Below are positions 1 through 8,517 of a stretch of 64,000 nt of DNA, one piece after another. The stretch's first letter is position 1; the number at the start of each line of letters is the position of its first letter. The notes beneath the pieces were generated by a model. The model ran no database searches, had not been told where the DNA came from, and saw only the letters and a program-made list of their open reading frames with translations. This DNA comes from VYFG01 sp965204165 (lineage in GTDB: Bacteria; Pseudomonadota; Gammaproteobacteria; Arenicellales; Poriferihabitantaceae), in contig OZ241969.1 of the NCBI GenBank assembly GCA_965204165.1, positions 930,001-994,000 of the forward strand, written 5' to 3'. Both the position numbers and the translations under genes were made by a program.

Positions 1-47
1 AGGAATCGCTCCACGGCGCGGAGGAGGTATGTCGTGGGGTCGTTCAT
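1..47 (-). CDS. Start of a divergent gene (partial)
   Basis: On the minus strand an ATG at 47-45 opens a frame that stays open to the window edge, giving 15 residues that begin MNDPTTYLLRAVE. It diverges from the repressor gene at 141, and the 93 bp between them hold a palindromic operator-like site. That is the usual layout of a repressor and the gene it controls. There is too little protein to assign a family. No clear ribosome binding site is visible. Confidence 0.35.
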   Translation of the reverse strand, partial: MNDPTTYLLRAVERF

Positions 48-77
48 GGCGGCGTAACATATCGAAAGAAATAATCG

Positions 78-107
78 TTGACAATAGTAATATTTAGTCA
101 ATACACT
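78..107 (+). promoter_or_regulatory. Promoter with overlapping palindromic operator
   Basis: A consensus -35 box TTGACA (78-83) is followed after 18 bp by TACACT (102-107), a four-of-six match to the -10 box. The same stretch is an inverted repeat, TTGAC (78-82) with GTCAA (97-101), whose centre is A/T-rich. An operator lying over the -35 box and spacer suggests that the LexA/CI-like protein encoded downstream represses its own promoter, and possibly the divergent gene. The protein-DNA link is inferred. Confidence 0.5.
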
Positions 108-140
108 ACATCCAACGTCAATCATGCGAATGCGCCTCCC

Positions 141-974
141 ATGAACGGAAACGACAGCGGAAAGCACCCCGTGGCAGTCACGGCAACGGACGGGAAACGG
201 AATCCCGGCATGCCCGGAAAGGCCGGCGGCGGCGATGGAAAGCCGGACGACCCGGTGCGGGCGCGGATTCCGGCCCTGCTCTGGAAGAACGGGCTCAGCA
301 TGAAGAAGGCCTCCACGGCGATGGGGCGCCACGGCAGCTTCCTGCACCAGTTCATCTCGAAGGGGACGCCCAAGGTGCTCGCCTACCGGGACGCGGAGAG
401 GCTGGCCGCACTCCTCGGCTGCCAGCCGACGGACCTGCACCATGACGAGCTTCCCCCGCGGCGAAAGCCGGTCTCGGCGCAGACGGTGGCCGGCGCCCGT
501 GCGCCGGGCGGAACGAAGGCGGGGATGCCCGAATACCCGGATAACCCGGAAAACCTGGTCGGAGTCCCCGAGATGGCCATCGAGGCCTCGGCTGGCCCCG
601 GGGCCTTCATCGACCATTACCTGCCGGAGACGGCCCGGTGGTTCCTGCCGGACAGCATGGTTCGCCACGAGGGGAACGCCGACCCGGCGTCCCTGCGCAT
701 CCTTCGCGTGCGGGGCGAGTCCATGGAACCGGAGCTGTCGGACGGGGACCGCCTGGTGGTGGAAATCTCCCGCACCGTGCCGGTGACCGGCGAGCTCTGC
801 GTCCTGTGGGACGGCAACGGCCTAGTGGTCAAGCGGATCGAGCATCTGCCGGGCGCGGACGGGCCCCCGGCCGTGAGGCTCAAGTCCGCGAATCCCGACT
901 ACGCCGACTACGAATGCCTGGCGCAGGATCTCCATGTCTCCGGACGCGTGCTCTGGAGCATCCGGAAAATGTGA
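141..974 (+). CDS. LexA/CI-like repressor with S24 peptidase domain
   Basis: A 277-residue protein. Residues about 40-100 form an XRE-type helix-turn-helix region and 145-277 an S24 (LexA/UmuD/CI) self-cleavage domain. The catalytic serine is in RGESMEP (Ser194) and the lysine in LVVKRIE (Lys231), so both members of the Ser/Lys dyad are present. Proteins of this family bind operators as dimers and cleave themselves when activated RecA signals DNA damage. The frame also opens at a TTG at 78, but that codon lies inside the promoter, so the ATG at 141 is preferred. The likely role is a switch protein that keeps a mobile element silent until an SOS-type signal; this role is inferred. Confidence 0.85.
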   Translation: MNGNDSGKHPVAVTATDGKRNPGMPGKAGGGDGKPDDPVRARIPALLWKNGLSMKKASTAMGRHGSFLHQFISKGTPKVLAYRDAERLAALLGCQPTDLHHDELPPRRKPVSAQTVAGARAPGGTKAGMPEYPDNPENLVGVPEMAIEASAGPGAFIDHYLPETARWFLPDSMVRHEGNADPASLRILRVRGESMEPELSDGDRLVVEISRTVPVTGELCVLWDGNGLVVKRIEHLPGADGPPAVRLKSANPDYADYECLAQDLHVSGRVLWSIRKM

Positions 975-1661
975 GCGCGGACCCGGCGGCTGGTTGCAGC
1001 TGGGTCCACGTCAATATTGCCGCCCCCGGAGGCCCGCCTGAACGGCCCGGCGGGGCTTGCGGGAACCTCGTGCCGGTTCAGCGGTTATCCAGGCTGCTGA
1101 AGTGCGTTGGGGTCGCCTTCACACCCCGTTCGTGGCTTTCCTGGAGTATTCCTTATTTTTCAATAAGATAAATTTGTCATTGTCTGAGGGCGCAATCAAA
1201 ATGAAACCGACTTGCTTCAATTCTGCGACATCGGCAGCGTATTGGCGTCGCAATCGTTCCCAACTTGATGCCGAAATTATTAAAACTGGATTTTCAACTG
1301 AAAATTGATATCAATCCCGCTGAATTGATTGACTCGTCACTGTCATATCTTCATGAAAACCTGTAGCAACTATCGCATCAAACACTCCAGTTCAATCTAG
1401 AAGAACTACCCCTGACACACCGATTGACTGCCAAGAAAATCTTCCACCAACACCCCCCACGGGTATGTTGCTCAAACTGGCTCTTTCCATGATGTGAATC
1501 TGGCATGGCCCCTGAACAGTCTTGAACAAAGTAGGTGAATTGTCACAAGGCATGAATTGAATTTCACCGATGACAGTTATTGTGCGTACGGTGGAGGAAA
1601 CCACCACCAGGTTCACTGGAGTTACGCTAAAATTACCTATTCTGGTGAATAGCCTGTGATC
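975..1661. other. Intergenic region, becoming A/T-rich
   Basis: 687 bp with no convincing gene. Base composition changes from GC-rich to clearly A/T-richer at about 1140, the left edge of a lower-GC block that continues to about 3400 and is consistent with separately acquired DNA. Short open frames here (for example ATG at 1201) do not look like proteins. Confidence 0.5.
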
Positions 1662-2849
1662 ATGACATCCTCAGTTGTTTACTCCATCTCTGCTGATATG
1701 AGCCGGCTCTCGAAAGCCTTAAACGCATCGCCTGTCGTTGCCGACATGGCCCGGCTGTCAAAAACCTTGAACGCATCACCTTTCTTTGACGACCTGAGCC
1801 GGGCCTCGAAAGCCCTATATTCATCGTCTGCTGTTGCTAACATGGCCCGGTTGTCAAAAACCTTGAACACATCGCCTTTCTTTGACGACCTGAGCCGGGC
1901 CTCAAGAGCCCTATATTCATCGTCTGTTGTTGCTGACATGGCCCGGTTGTCAAAAGCCTTAGATACATCACCTCTCTTTGACGGCCTGAACCGGGCCTCG
2001 AAAGCCCTATACGCATCGTCTGTTGTTGCTGACATGACCCGGTTGTCAAAAACCTTGAGCACATCGCCTTTCACCGCTGAATTAAATCGAGTCTCGCGCG
2101 CCACCACCGCCTTAGAACAAGTCTCCAAGCTTGAATTTCCTACGTATGGCTTGATTGGTGAAACTACTCAGCACTTTGATGCGAACATCAGAACCAGAGC
2201 ACACCGCCCTGCCATCCATTCACGATCGGTCAAAACGATTAATGAAACACCAGATTATGGAGACAATCCTGAGTCAAATCATTTTGTACAGAATGACCGT
2301 GGCACCACTGGTCTCTTGATCACACCTGATTCAGGTAATTCCCTGTCAATCCAGGTCGGTTTCTCCGTTTCTCTTGGTTCAATACCAATTCCCCAGGCTA
2401 TCGAGGCCATAAACCCTGAAGTCACTTCTGATCCTCAATACTGGCGGATTTTGGTCACACTGGAACAACATCTCCGTTCTTTTGTACAACGAAGTCTGAA
2501 AAAATCAGTCGGTAACAATTGGATCCGACAAAGAGTACCGGAAGATGTACGAAAAAATTGGGCAACTCGGCAAAATGAAGATCGTGTTTTAAGTAAACCG
2601 GTTTACGAACTTATTCAGTATGCTGATTTCATGGACTTGGAAAAAATAATAAACCGAAATGACAACTGGCAAGAAGTTTTCAAACATGTCTTTCGAAACC
2701 GCGATGACATTAGAGTAACTTTTGCCCGTCTCCATCCCATACGAAATGCCATTGCCCATGGCCGACCCTTAGATTCTGACGACACTCTATCGTTGATCAA
2801 TGAAGCCGCCCGGATATTTCATTCATTGTGTTTGAAAGAATTGCATTGA
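1662..2849 (+). CDS. Swt1-type HEPN protein with 16-residue repeats
   Basis: A 395-residue protein. The N-terminal 155 residues are nine tandem 16-residue units of the type ADMARLSKTLNASPFF, alternating with DDLSRASKALYSSSVV. A variable linker follows, then a C-terminal domain (about 265-395) resembling the Swt1-type HEPN domain: it contains YWRILVTLEQHLRSF, a VPEDVRKNW segment and the motif RNAIAHGRP. The last gives the Arg-x4-His signature (Arg361, His366) typical of HEPN RNases. Such domains are common in antiphage and toxin systems. A GTG at 1656 is an alternative start; ATG 1662 is preferred. The gene stands alone in lower-GC DNA. The amphipathic repeats may drive oligomerization, which is inference. 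Confidence 0.75.
   Translation: MTSSVVYSISADMSRLSKALNASPVVADMARLSKTLNASPFFDDLSRASKALYSSSAVANMARLSKTLNTSPFFDDLSRASRALYSSSVVADMARLSKALDTSPLFDGLNRASKALYASSVVADMTRLSKTLSTSPFTAELNRVSRATTALEQVSKLEFPTYGLIGETTQHFDANIRTRAHRPAIHSRSVKTINETPDYGDNPESNHFVQNDRGTTGLLITPDSGNSLSIQVGFSVSLGSIPIPQAIEAINPEVTSDPQYWRILVTLEQHLRSFVQRSLKKSVGNNWIRQRVPEDVRKNWATRQNEDRVLSKPVYELIQYADFMDLEKIINRNDNWQEVFKHVFRNRDDIRVTFARLHPIRNAIAHGRPLDSDDTLSLINEAARIFHSLCLKELH
1692..2123 (+). repeat. Nine 48-bp tandem repeats inside the HEPN gene
   Basis: Nine in-frame 48-bp units encode 16-residue repeats. Units alternate between two subtypes, so the DNA also shows a 96-bp periodicity, for example the recurring TTTGACGACCTGAGCCGGGC at about 1786 and 1882. 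High identity between units suggests recent expansion, and copy number could vary by slippage or recombination without breaking the frame. Confidence 0.9.
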
Positions 2850-3210
2850 CGCATTGTTTCTACCGGCATCTGTCTACTACAGTTGAAATAACTGACATGG
2901 ACGTGCCAGCTCCAGGCATTTTATCCACCGACACTTCGCACTAACGCTAAGTCCAGACTCTAAATTCTGAAACAGAGTAGTTCATCGCGTGGCTACCTCT
3001 ACAAAATGTGCGAAAGAAAATTGACGTATTCCCCCGCACGTCGTTTCCAGAATTTTTTTGATTGGCTCTTCCCCAAATCGAGTGGGTAGATTCTTCGTTG
3101 ACGGGTTCGGAATGGAGGTTCAATTCGCTGAGGAGGAAGTAGATCGCGAATTTCAATGTAAATTTGCTGTCACCTCCAAGCTCTGAAAGTAAATCGCCCA
3201 GCTGCTTAAG
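2850..3210. other. Intergenic region, nothing recognized
   Basis: 361 bp of moderate GC between two HEPN-type genes. A minus-strand open frame (2947-3384) runs through it but overlaps the start of the downstream plus-strand gene and has no recognizable features, so it was not called. Confidence 0.4.
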
Positions 3211-3423
3211 ATGTCCGATAACAGTCCTGTGACACCGCGAATGCTGTTGGAGTGGCTCGTCGAAAACGCCATGGATTTCGTCACCCGCTCCATCAATGAA
3301 TTCGATGATGACCCCAAGTATTCCGTCATTCATTTCTATTCGGCCGTGGAACTCTTTCTGAAGGCCCGTCTCCTGGCAGAGCATTGGTCGTTGGTTGTAT
3401 CAACTGGGAAAACTCCTGATTAA
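3211..3423 (+). pseudogene. HEPN-zinc-ribbon protein, 5' part, cut by IS110
   Basis: Encodes MSDNSPVTPRMLLEWLVENA and continues to a helical segment ending near AEHWSLVVS. It then reads a few foreign residues and stops. The matching remainder resumes at about 5205 (…GDFISVNLEQAADRL…), so one gene has been interrupted by about 1.8 kb containing an IS110-family transposase. The N-terminal helices (FYSAVELFLKARLLAEHW) look like the first half of a HEPN bundle whose Arg-x4-His motif lies in the downstream piece. The split is read from the sequence; the former single gene is inferred. Confidence 0.7.
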
Positions 3424-3812
3424 TGGTATGACCCGCCTCACCCTCGGGGGGTAGCAAACTGCAACCAACTCCGATCGACGATGAGCCATACAGCAACACC
3501 ACCGGCATCCCGCACACGCCTGTCAGGCGGGACCGCGGAACGGAATGCAGCCGGATCGCGGAGGCGCGCGATGCCGGGACAGCGCAGCCCGTCGGGTTGC
3601 CGGTCTGCAAGCAAAGCGGTGATCAGGGGGTATCCTTCCAGGGGCGGTTTTCTCTTCACCCCGAAACCCGCTACAGTGAGCGCTCCGTTGCGTTGTGGCG
3701 CCGGGGGACGGGTGATCCGGAAGAGAAGAGAGGCCATGGTCCATCCCTGTCGGATACGGCTTCTGGGAGCCCCAATGATCTGTACATCATTCACACACTC
3801 GAGGAATGAACC
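3424..3812 (+). other. IS110 left non-coding flank, candidate bridge-RNA region
   Basis: 389 bp without a protein gene, rich in short inverted repeats (for example CCCGC…GCGGG around 3512-3533). In IS110-family elements a structured bridge RNA that pairs with target and donor DNA is encoded in a non-coding end. This flank is a candidate by position only. No covariance evidence is available. Confidence 0.3.
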
Positions 3813-4886
3813 ATGACCAAGACGAAACATACCACGAAACCCCGATCCGTTCCCGCCTTCATTGGCATCGACCTGGCGAAGAACTCGGTCCATGTCCACG
3901 GCGTCGACGCATCGGGCCGCAGCTGCGTTGACCGGAAGCTGAAGCCGGCGAAGCTGAAGGAATACCTGGCCAACCTGGCACCCTGCGTGGTGGGCATGGA
4001 GGCCTGCGGCCGGGCCCACCAGTGGGGCCGGGACGTTCTGGCCATGGGGCATGAGGCGAAGCTCATGGCCCCTCAGTTCGTCAAGCCTTACGTCAAGACC
4101 AACAAGAACGACCGGGCGGACGCCGCGGCGATCTGCGAGGCGGTCCAGCGCCCGAACATGCGCTTCGTGGGGATCAAGAGCGCGGACCGTCAGGCGCAGC
4201 AGGCCATCCACCGGGTCCGGTCCCGGGCGGTTGGCAACCGGACGGCCCACGCGAACGCGGTCCGCGGCCTGCTGGCCGAATTCGGCATCGAGATTCCCCT
4301 GGGCATCTGGAAGGTCCGGCCGGCGGTGGCGGAGATCCTGGGGAACGGCGGTACTTCTGACATCACCCTGCCTCCCCGGTTTCTGGACGTGCTGGCCGAG
4401 CTGTACGACGAGTTGGTGCACATGGACGGGCGGGTGGAGAAATACAACCGGATGATCGAGGAGATTGCCCAGTCGGACGAGCAGGCACAACTGCTGATGA
4501 CGATCCCCGGAGTGGGTCCGATGACGGCCACTGCGCTGCTGTCCACCATGGGCGACCCAGGTATGTTCCGGAACGGTCGGGAATGCGCGGCCTGGCTCGG
4601 CCTGGTGCCGGGGCAGCGTTCGACCGGCGGCAAGGACCGGCTGCTGGGGATATCGAAACGGGGCGACCGGTATCTGCGCTGCCTGGTGGTCCATGGGGCG
4701 CGGACGATGGTCAATCAGCTTTCCCGGAAGGAGAAGACGGATCGTCGAAGCCAGTGGCTGAAGGGTTTGCTGGAGCGGCGTCACCGGAACGTGGCGACGG
4801 TGGCGCTGGCGAACCGGATGGTGCGGACCGCGTGGGCGGTGCTGACGTCCGGCATGCCGTACGAAGAGAATCATGTGCCTGCCTGA
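3813..4886 (+). CDS. IS110-family transposase
   Basis: A 357-residue DEDD recombinase. The N-terminal RuvC-like domain has FIGIDLAKN (Asp20), VGMEACG (Glu63) and NDRADAAA (Asp100, Asp103), giving the full acidic tetrad. The C-terminal Transposase_20 domain has IPGVGPMTATAL and STGGKDRLLGISKRGDRYLR, which includes the conserved serine region. Length and domain order are normal for the family, so the enzyme looks intact. Proteins of this family recombine DNA guided by an RNA from the element's non-coding end. It is inserted in the same orientation as the HEPN-zinc-ribbon gene it disrupts. Confidence 0.95.
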   Translation: MTKTKHTTKPRSVPAFIGIDLAKNSVHVHGVDASGRSCVDRKLKPAKLKEYLANLAPCVVGMEACGRAHQWGRDVLAMGHEAKLMAPQFVKPYVKTNKNDRADAAAICEAVQRPNMRFVGIKSADRQAQQAIHRVRSRAVGNRTAHANAVRGLLAEFGIEIPLGIWKVRPAVAEILGNGGTSDITLPPRFLDVLAELYDELVHMDGRVEKYNRMIEEIAQSDEQAQLLMTIPGVGPMTATALLSTMGDPGMFRNGRECAAWLGLVPGQRSTGGKDRLLGISKRGDRYLRCLVVHGARTMVNQLSRKEKTDRRSQWLKGLLERRHRNVATVALANRMVRTAWAVLTSGMPYEENHVPA

Positions 4887-5193
4887 GGGCAGGCCAGTGG
4901 AGGATCGGGAACCTGGTTCCGGATTCCAAATATCAACCTGACATTAGAGTAGAACAGTTACCCACCAGGGTTGCTTGAGAGCAATTGATCGTGATGGCAG
5001 AAAAGGCAAATCGCCGGCGTGAGAACCTGTGTTTTCCAAAGACCCGATCCATAGAGCACCTGACGGTGTACTGTGTAGAGGTCGCTAGATTGATAAGGAC
5101 ACGCCGGCGCGCATTCCATCAGGGCCAGGGGCATAGAGATCCCCATCGAAAGGTCGGATATATGGCAGCAGCCCGTCACTTCCGGATCGACGA
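4887..5193 (+). other. IS110 right non-coding flank
   Basis: 307 bp between the transposase stop and the remnant of the interrupted gene. No recognizable gene is present; a 91-residue open frame starting at 4985 has no family features. This is the second place where an element-encoded RNA could lie. Confidence 0.35.
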
Positions 5194-6123
5194 TTGTTCT
5201 TGCATACCGGGGCGGGTCATATATGGGAAAAGTTTGTGGAAGGGGATTTTATTTCTGTAAACCTGGAACAGGCCGCCGACAGGCTGGATAAGACAGTTCG
5301 AAGTCCCCTGCAGAAAGAAGCACTCAAAGCCTTTCAAAAACTCGCAAGCCATCGCAACAAGACGGTCCATTTCTTCCATGAGGGTCTCTCGAACGAAGCG
5401 AGTCAAGAAATGCGGAAAGACCTTGCAAGAGAACGACTCAATGCCTGGTATTTCTTGCACAGAATACTGGTAAACCAGTGGACTGAATTGTTTTCTTACT
5501 GGTCGGGTCAGCTTGAAGATCTAAACGACAGGATGCTTGGCCTTAGTGACTACCTTAGGATCATATTTGACCAATTGAAGCCTGAAATTGATCAGGCAAG
5601 AGAAAACGGGAAGATATGGGAAAAGTGTCCATCCTGCACATTTCCTGCTCTTGGCTGCGAACCCGAATTGGGAGTGCCCGAGTGGACGATATGTTCCGTT
5701 TGCCGTTTCGCTGCAAGATACCTGATGATCAATTGCCCCGATTGCCATAGCGACTGCGGCAAGCCAGTTTTTTTTATGGAGGAAGGATGGGGCCAGTGTA
5801 CTTGCTGTGGACGTGATTTCGATCCCGAACAACTGGCAGAGGCTTTGATCGATCCGGTCGCCGCGCGTGAGGCAAAAAAAGGCGGCGACAACCTACTTGC
5901 CAATTGTGATTTTTGTGACGCAAGCCATACGGTTGTTCACGTTGATCAAATCGAAGGGCAGTACTTCTGCACATCCTGCTTCAATTATTCTGAAGCAATC
6001 GAAAATTGTCTAAGGTGCGGCGAGCCCAACACCGGCGATATGACAAACAGTGCCTGGGCAGGGTGTAATGTCTGTGGTATCGGACTTAGTATTTATCAAT
6101 CAAATCAAGGCGGCAATCCGTAA
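5194..6123 (+). pseudogene. HEPN-zinc-ribbon protein, 3' part
   Basis: A 309-codon open frame; native sequence resumes at about codon 4-10. HRNKTVHFFHE supplies an Arg54-x4-His59 HEPN motif. The C-terminal half has at least four CxxC-type knuckles (CPSC, CSVC, CPDCHSDC, CTCC, CDFC, CTSC, CLRC, CNVC), which look like several zinc ribbons. Together with 3211-3423 this would make a protein of about 370 residues. The downstream piece could still be translated alone, but it lacks the first HEPN helices. It is a plausible RNA-binding or RNase protein; the function is inferred from the HEPN motif only. Confidence 0.65.
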
Positions 6124-6536
6124 TGAAGTGAGATTCTTTCTCGTCAAGATTTCTCACCCGCAATAGGCTCTCACTACTTTCCCAGCATCAGGGTATCTTC
6201 GCGATAATTTCACCTTTCTGTTTATCGCCTGACGGTTTCTTACTTCCCATTCCGCAACCGGTATCCGGTCTGTAGTCCCCTGATCTCCGAGGGCAGGCAA
6301 CCAGAACTTGCTCCATCAGTGAGGCACTGCTGAAGACGGTCACTGTTCGGCACTGCGCCTTATCTGAACTTGCGGCGACGCCCCACAAATTCACCAGTCA
6401 TGCAGTAACGCCGGTGACATGGTTCCACTCAGAATCCTGTCCCTAATCAACAGGTGTGAAGGGTTTGGTCAGGCTTGGGCAAAGGCCCGGTCCCTGAGAG
6501 AGGACAGGGCTCCCGTCCACTTACCGGAGCATGCCC
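6124..6536. other. Intergenic region
   Basis: 413 bp before the AAA-VWA block. A minus-strand frame at 6188-6394 encodes a Cys/Lys-rich tail (…RPDTGCGMGSKKPSGDKQ) that could be a small protein or a remnant, but no start or family supports it. The promoter of the AAA operon should lie at the right end; no clear boxes were found. Confidence 0.4.
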
Positions 6537-7556
6537 ATGACCGAACCCATTTCGGCCGACTACACCCTGCGGCCGTCCGCACTCGCCGGAATCCTCGCCC
6601 TGCTGATCGAGGCCCGCCAACCGGCTATGGTCTGGGGTCCGCCCGGGGCGGCCAAGTCACAAATCGCCCAACAGGTCGCAAGGGACACAGGACGCCACTA
6701 CGTCGACGTGCGCGCCCTCCTCCTCGATCCCGTGGACCTCCGCGGCGTCCCCTGGCGCGATTCGTCCGACCGCACCCGCTGGGCGCCGCCCGCGTTCCTG
6801 CCGCCCACGGACGATGCCGGCCAGTGGCTCATCAACCTGGAGGAACTGCCCTCCGCTGTCCCCATGGTCCAGGCGGCCCTGTACCAGCTCGTCCTCGACC
6901 GTGCGGTCGGCGAGTATCGATTGCCCGAGGGCGCCGCCGTCATCGCCTGCGGCAACCGCGAGACCGACCGCGGGGTCGTCCACCGCATGCCGACGCCCCT
7001 CGCCTCCCGTTTCGTTCATCTGGAGATCCGGGTGGATGCGGCGGACTGGACCGCCTGGGGCGCCGCCAACGGAATCTCCCCGGAAGTTCTCTTTTTCATT
7101 CAGCTCAGGCCTGAACTGCTGCACCAGTTCGATCCGCAGTCGAAGGAGAAGGCGTTCCCCTGCCCACGCACCTGGGAATTCGTCTCGAACATCATGCGGA
7201 ACCGCAGCGGCCTCGATCCTGAAGCTGAAAAATCACTGTTCCGGGGCACCGTCGGCGAGGCCGCCGCCATCGAGTTCGCCGCCTTCCTCAACGTCTGGCG
7301 AGAGTTGCCCCATCCTCGGGCGGTCATCAACGACCCGGAAAACGCCGACATCCCCGACAACCAGAGCGCGCTCATCGCATTGTGCGGCAGCCTCTACCGG
7401 CTCGCCAGCGACGTCAACCTGGACGCCATCGTCGCCTACGCCACGCGCCTGCGTCGCGAGGTCGGCGAATTCCTGGTCGGCTCCTGCATCCGCCGGGACC
7501 CGGGCCTTCAGCGCACCCCGGCCTTCATCCGCTGGGCCGCCACGAAGACAGCCTGA
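6537..7556 (+). CDS. MoxR-like AAA ATPase
   Basis: A 339-residue AAA ATPase of the MoxR/dynein-related (AAA_5) type. The P-loop is GPPGAAKS at about residues 34-41, where Ala replaces the usual second glycine. A Walker B-like LINLEEL, a sensor segment IACGNRETDRG and a lid with ASRFVHLEIRVD follow. ATG 6537 is chosen over ATG 6531 because GGAG at 6526-6529 is better spaced. MoxR ATPases remodel partner proteins and usually pair with a VWA protein. That partner appears two genes downstream (8514), in the same direction and tightly spaced. The gap to the next gene is 61 bp with its own GGAGG. Confidence 0.85.
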   Translation: MTEPISADYTLRPSALAGILALLIEARQPAMVWGPPGAAKSQIAQQVARDTGRHYVDVRALLLDPVDLRGVPWRDSSDRTRWAPPAFLPPTDDAGQWLINLEELPSAVPMVQAALYQLVLDRAVGEYRLPEGAAVIACGNRETDRGVVHRMPTPLASRFVHLEIRVDAADWTAWGAANGISPEVLFFIQLRPELLHQFDPQSKEKAFPCPRTWEFVSNIMRNRSGLDPEAEKSLFRGTVGEAAAIEFAAFLNVWRELPHPRAVINDPENADIPDNQSALIALCGSLYRLASDVNLDAIVAYATRLRREVGEFLVGSCIRRDPGLQRTPAFIRWAATKTA

Positions 7557-7617
7557 TTTTCTGAACATCCGGTTCAGCCCCTATCACCTATCCAACCAAC
7601 TTCCCCGGAGGTAACCG

Positions 7618-8517
7618 ATGGAACTCGAAAAAGACGCGATGCTGGTCAGCCTGCGGATCAGCGCATGGTCCGGCCGGCTCTACGACCGCCAGGCGAGCGA
7701 CCATGTCGCCGTCCACCACGACGCCGCCACCAATGCAGGGCGGTACAACAAGCGCCTGCTCCCCAAGTCCGCCTTCGCCGTGCTGAACGCGGTCATGGGC
7801 AAGGCGAGGGCATTGCACTACGCCAACACGCTGGCCTGGGACGACCAGGGATACCGGCTGCTCACCGTGTCCAACTACGACCGCTACACGGAACTCATGG
7901 ACGAGATGCAGGAGAAGGTGGTCAAGGAAAGGACCCGGTTCATCCGGGACTACGACGACAACGTCGAGCAGGCCAGGACCGACCTCGGAAAGCTCTTCCG
8001 CATGGAGGACTATCCCTCGAAGGATTCGCTCCAGGGCCGGTTCGCCATCCGCTACCGCGTCGTCCCGGTGCCCCATGCCGACCATTTCATGGCAAGGCTC
8101 GCCTCGGACGATCTTGTTAAAGTCAGAAAAGACATGGAGAGCCAGATCGGAGAGCGGATCCACGACGCCGTGGGCGACCTGTACCGACGGCTGGGAGAGG
8201 CCGTGGAGCGTGTCTCGAAGCGGCTCGGGAACGACGAGAACGGCAAGCCATTGGTGTTCCGGAACTCCATGATCGAGAACATCCGGGAACTGGTCGATAT
8301 CGTTCCCCGCCTCAACATCTTCGGCAACCATGAACTGGCGCAGCTGTGTGAGCAGGTGAAGGACCGGATCGCGAGCGTGGACCCCGATACCCTGCGTCCC
8401 TCGCAGTCCTACGACCCGGTGGTCCGCAGGCAGGTCAAGCGGGACGCCGACGCACTGATGGAACAGTTCGCGGGGTATTTTCAGGTTCCCGCCGAACCTG
8501 CGCGGGAGGCAGCGTGA
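7618..8517 (+). CDS. DUF3150-like protein of the AAA-VWA operon
   Basis: A 299-residue, largely helical and charged cytoplasmic protein with no signal peptide. It starts at an ATG with a strong GGAGG 5-9 bp upstream. Size, central position between a MoxR-like ATPase and a VWA protein, and segments such as GRYNKRLLPKSAF and SLQGRFAIRYRVVPVPHADHF fit the DUF3150 family found in such plasmid operons. The assignment rests on context and general resemblance. Its end overlaps the next gene by 4 bp (GTGA), implying translational coupling. No catalytic motif is visible; an adaptor role between ATPase and VWA protein is a guess. Confidence 0.65.
   Translation: MELEKDAMLVSLRISAWSGRLYDRQASDHVAVHHDAATNAGRYNKRLLPKSAFAVLNAVMGKARALHYANTLAWDDQGYRLLTVSNYDRYTELMDEMQEKVVKERTRFIRDYDDNVEQARTDLGKLFRMEDYPSKDSLQGRFAIRYRVVPVPHADHFMARLASDDLVKVRKDMESQIGERIHDAVGDLYRRLGEAVERVSKRLGNDENGKPLVFRNSMIENIRELVDIVPRLNIFGNHELAQLCEQVKDRIASVDPDTLRPSQSYDPVVRRQVKRDADALMEQFAGYFQVPAEPAREAA

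Larger units (their letters stand above)
3405..5223 (+). mobile_element. IS110-family insertion (ends approximate)
   Basis: The DNA between the two halves of the HEPN-zinc-ribbon gene carries one IS110-family transposase with about 390 bp of non-coding DNA on its left and about 310 bp on its right. Elements of this family lack classic terminal inverted repeats, so the ends were set from where the host protein breaks off and resumes, give or take about 20 bp. The interval is longer than many IS110 elements, so extra sequence may have entered with it. A decayed copy of its left end lies at 54226-54345. Confidence 0.55.

Noticed and set aside
2947..3384. A 145-codon minus-strand ORF at the start of the HEPN-zinc-ribbon gene
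   Set aside because: It overlaps the convincing plus-strand protein and shows no conserved-looking segment.
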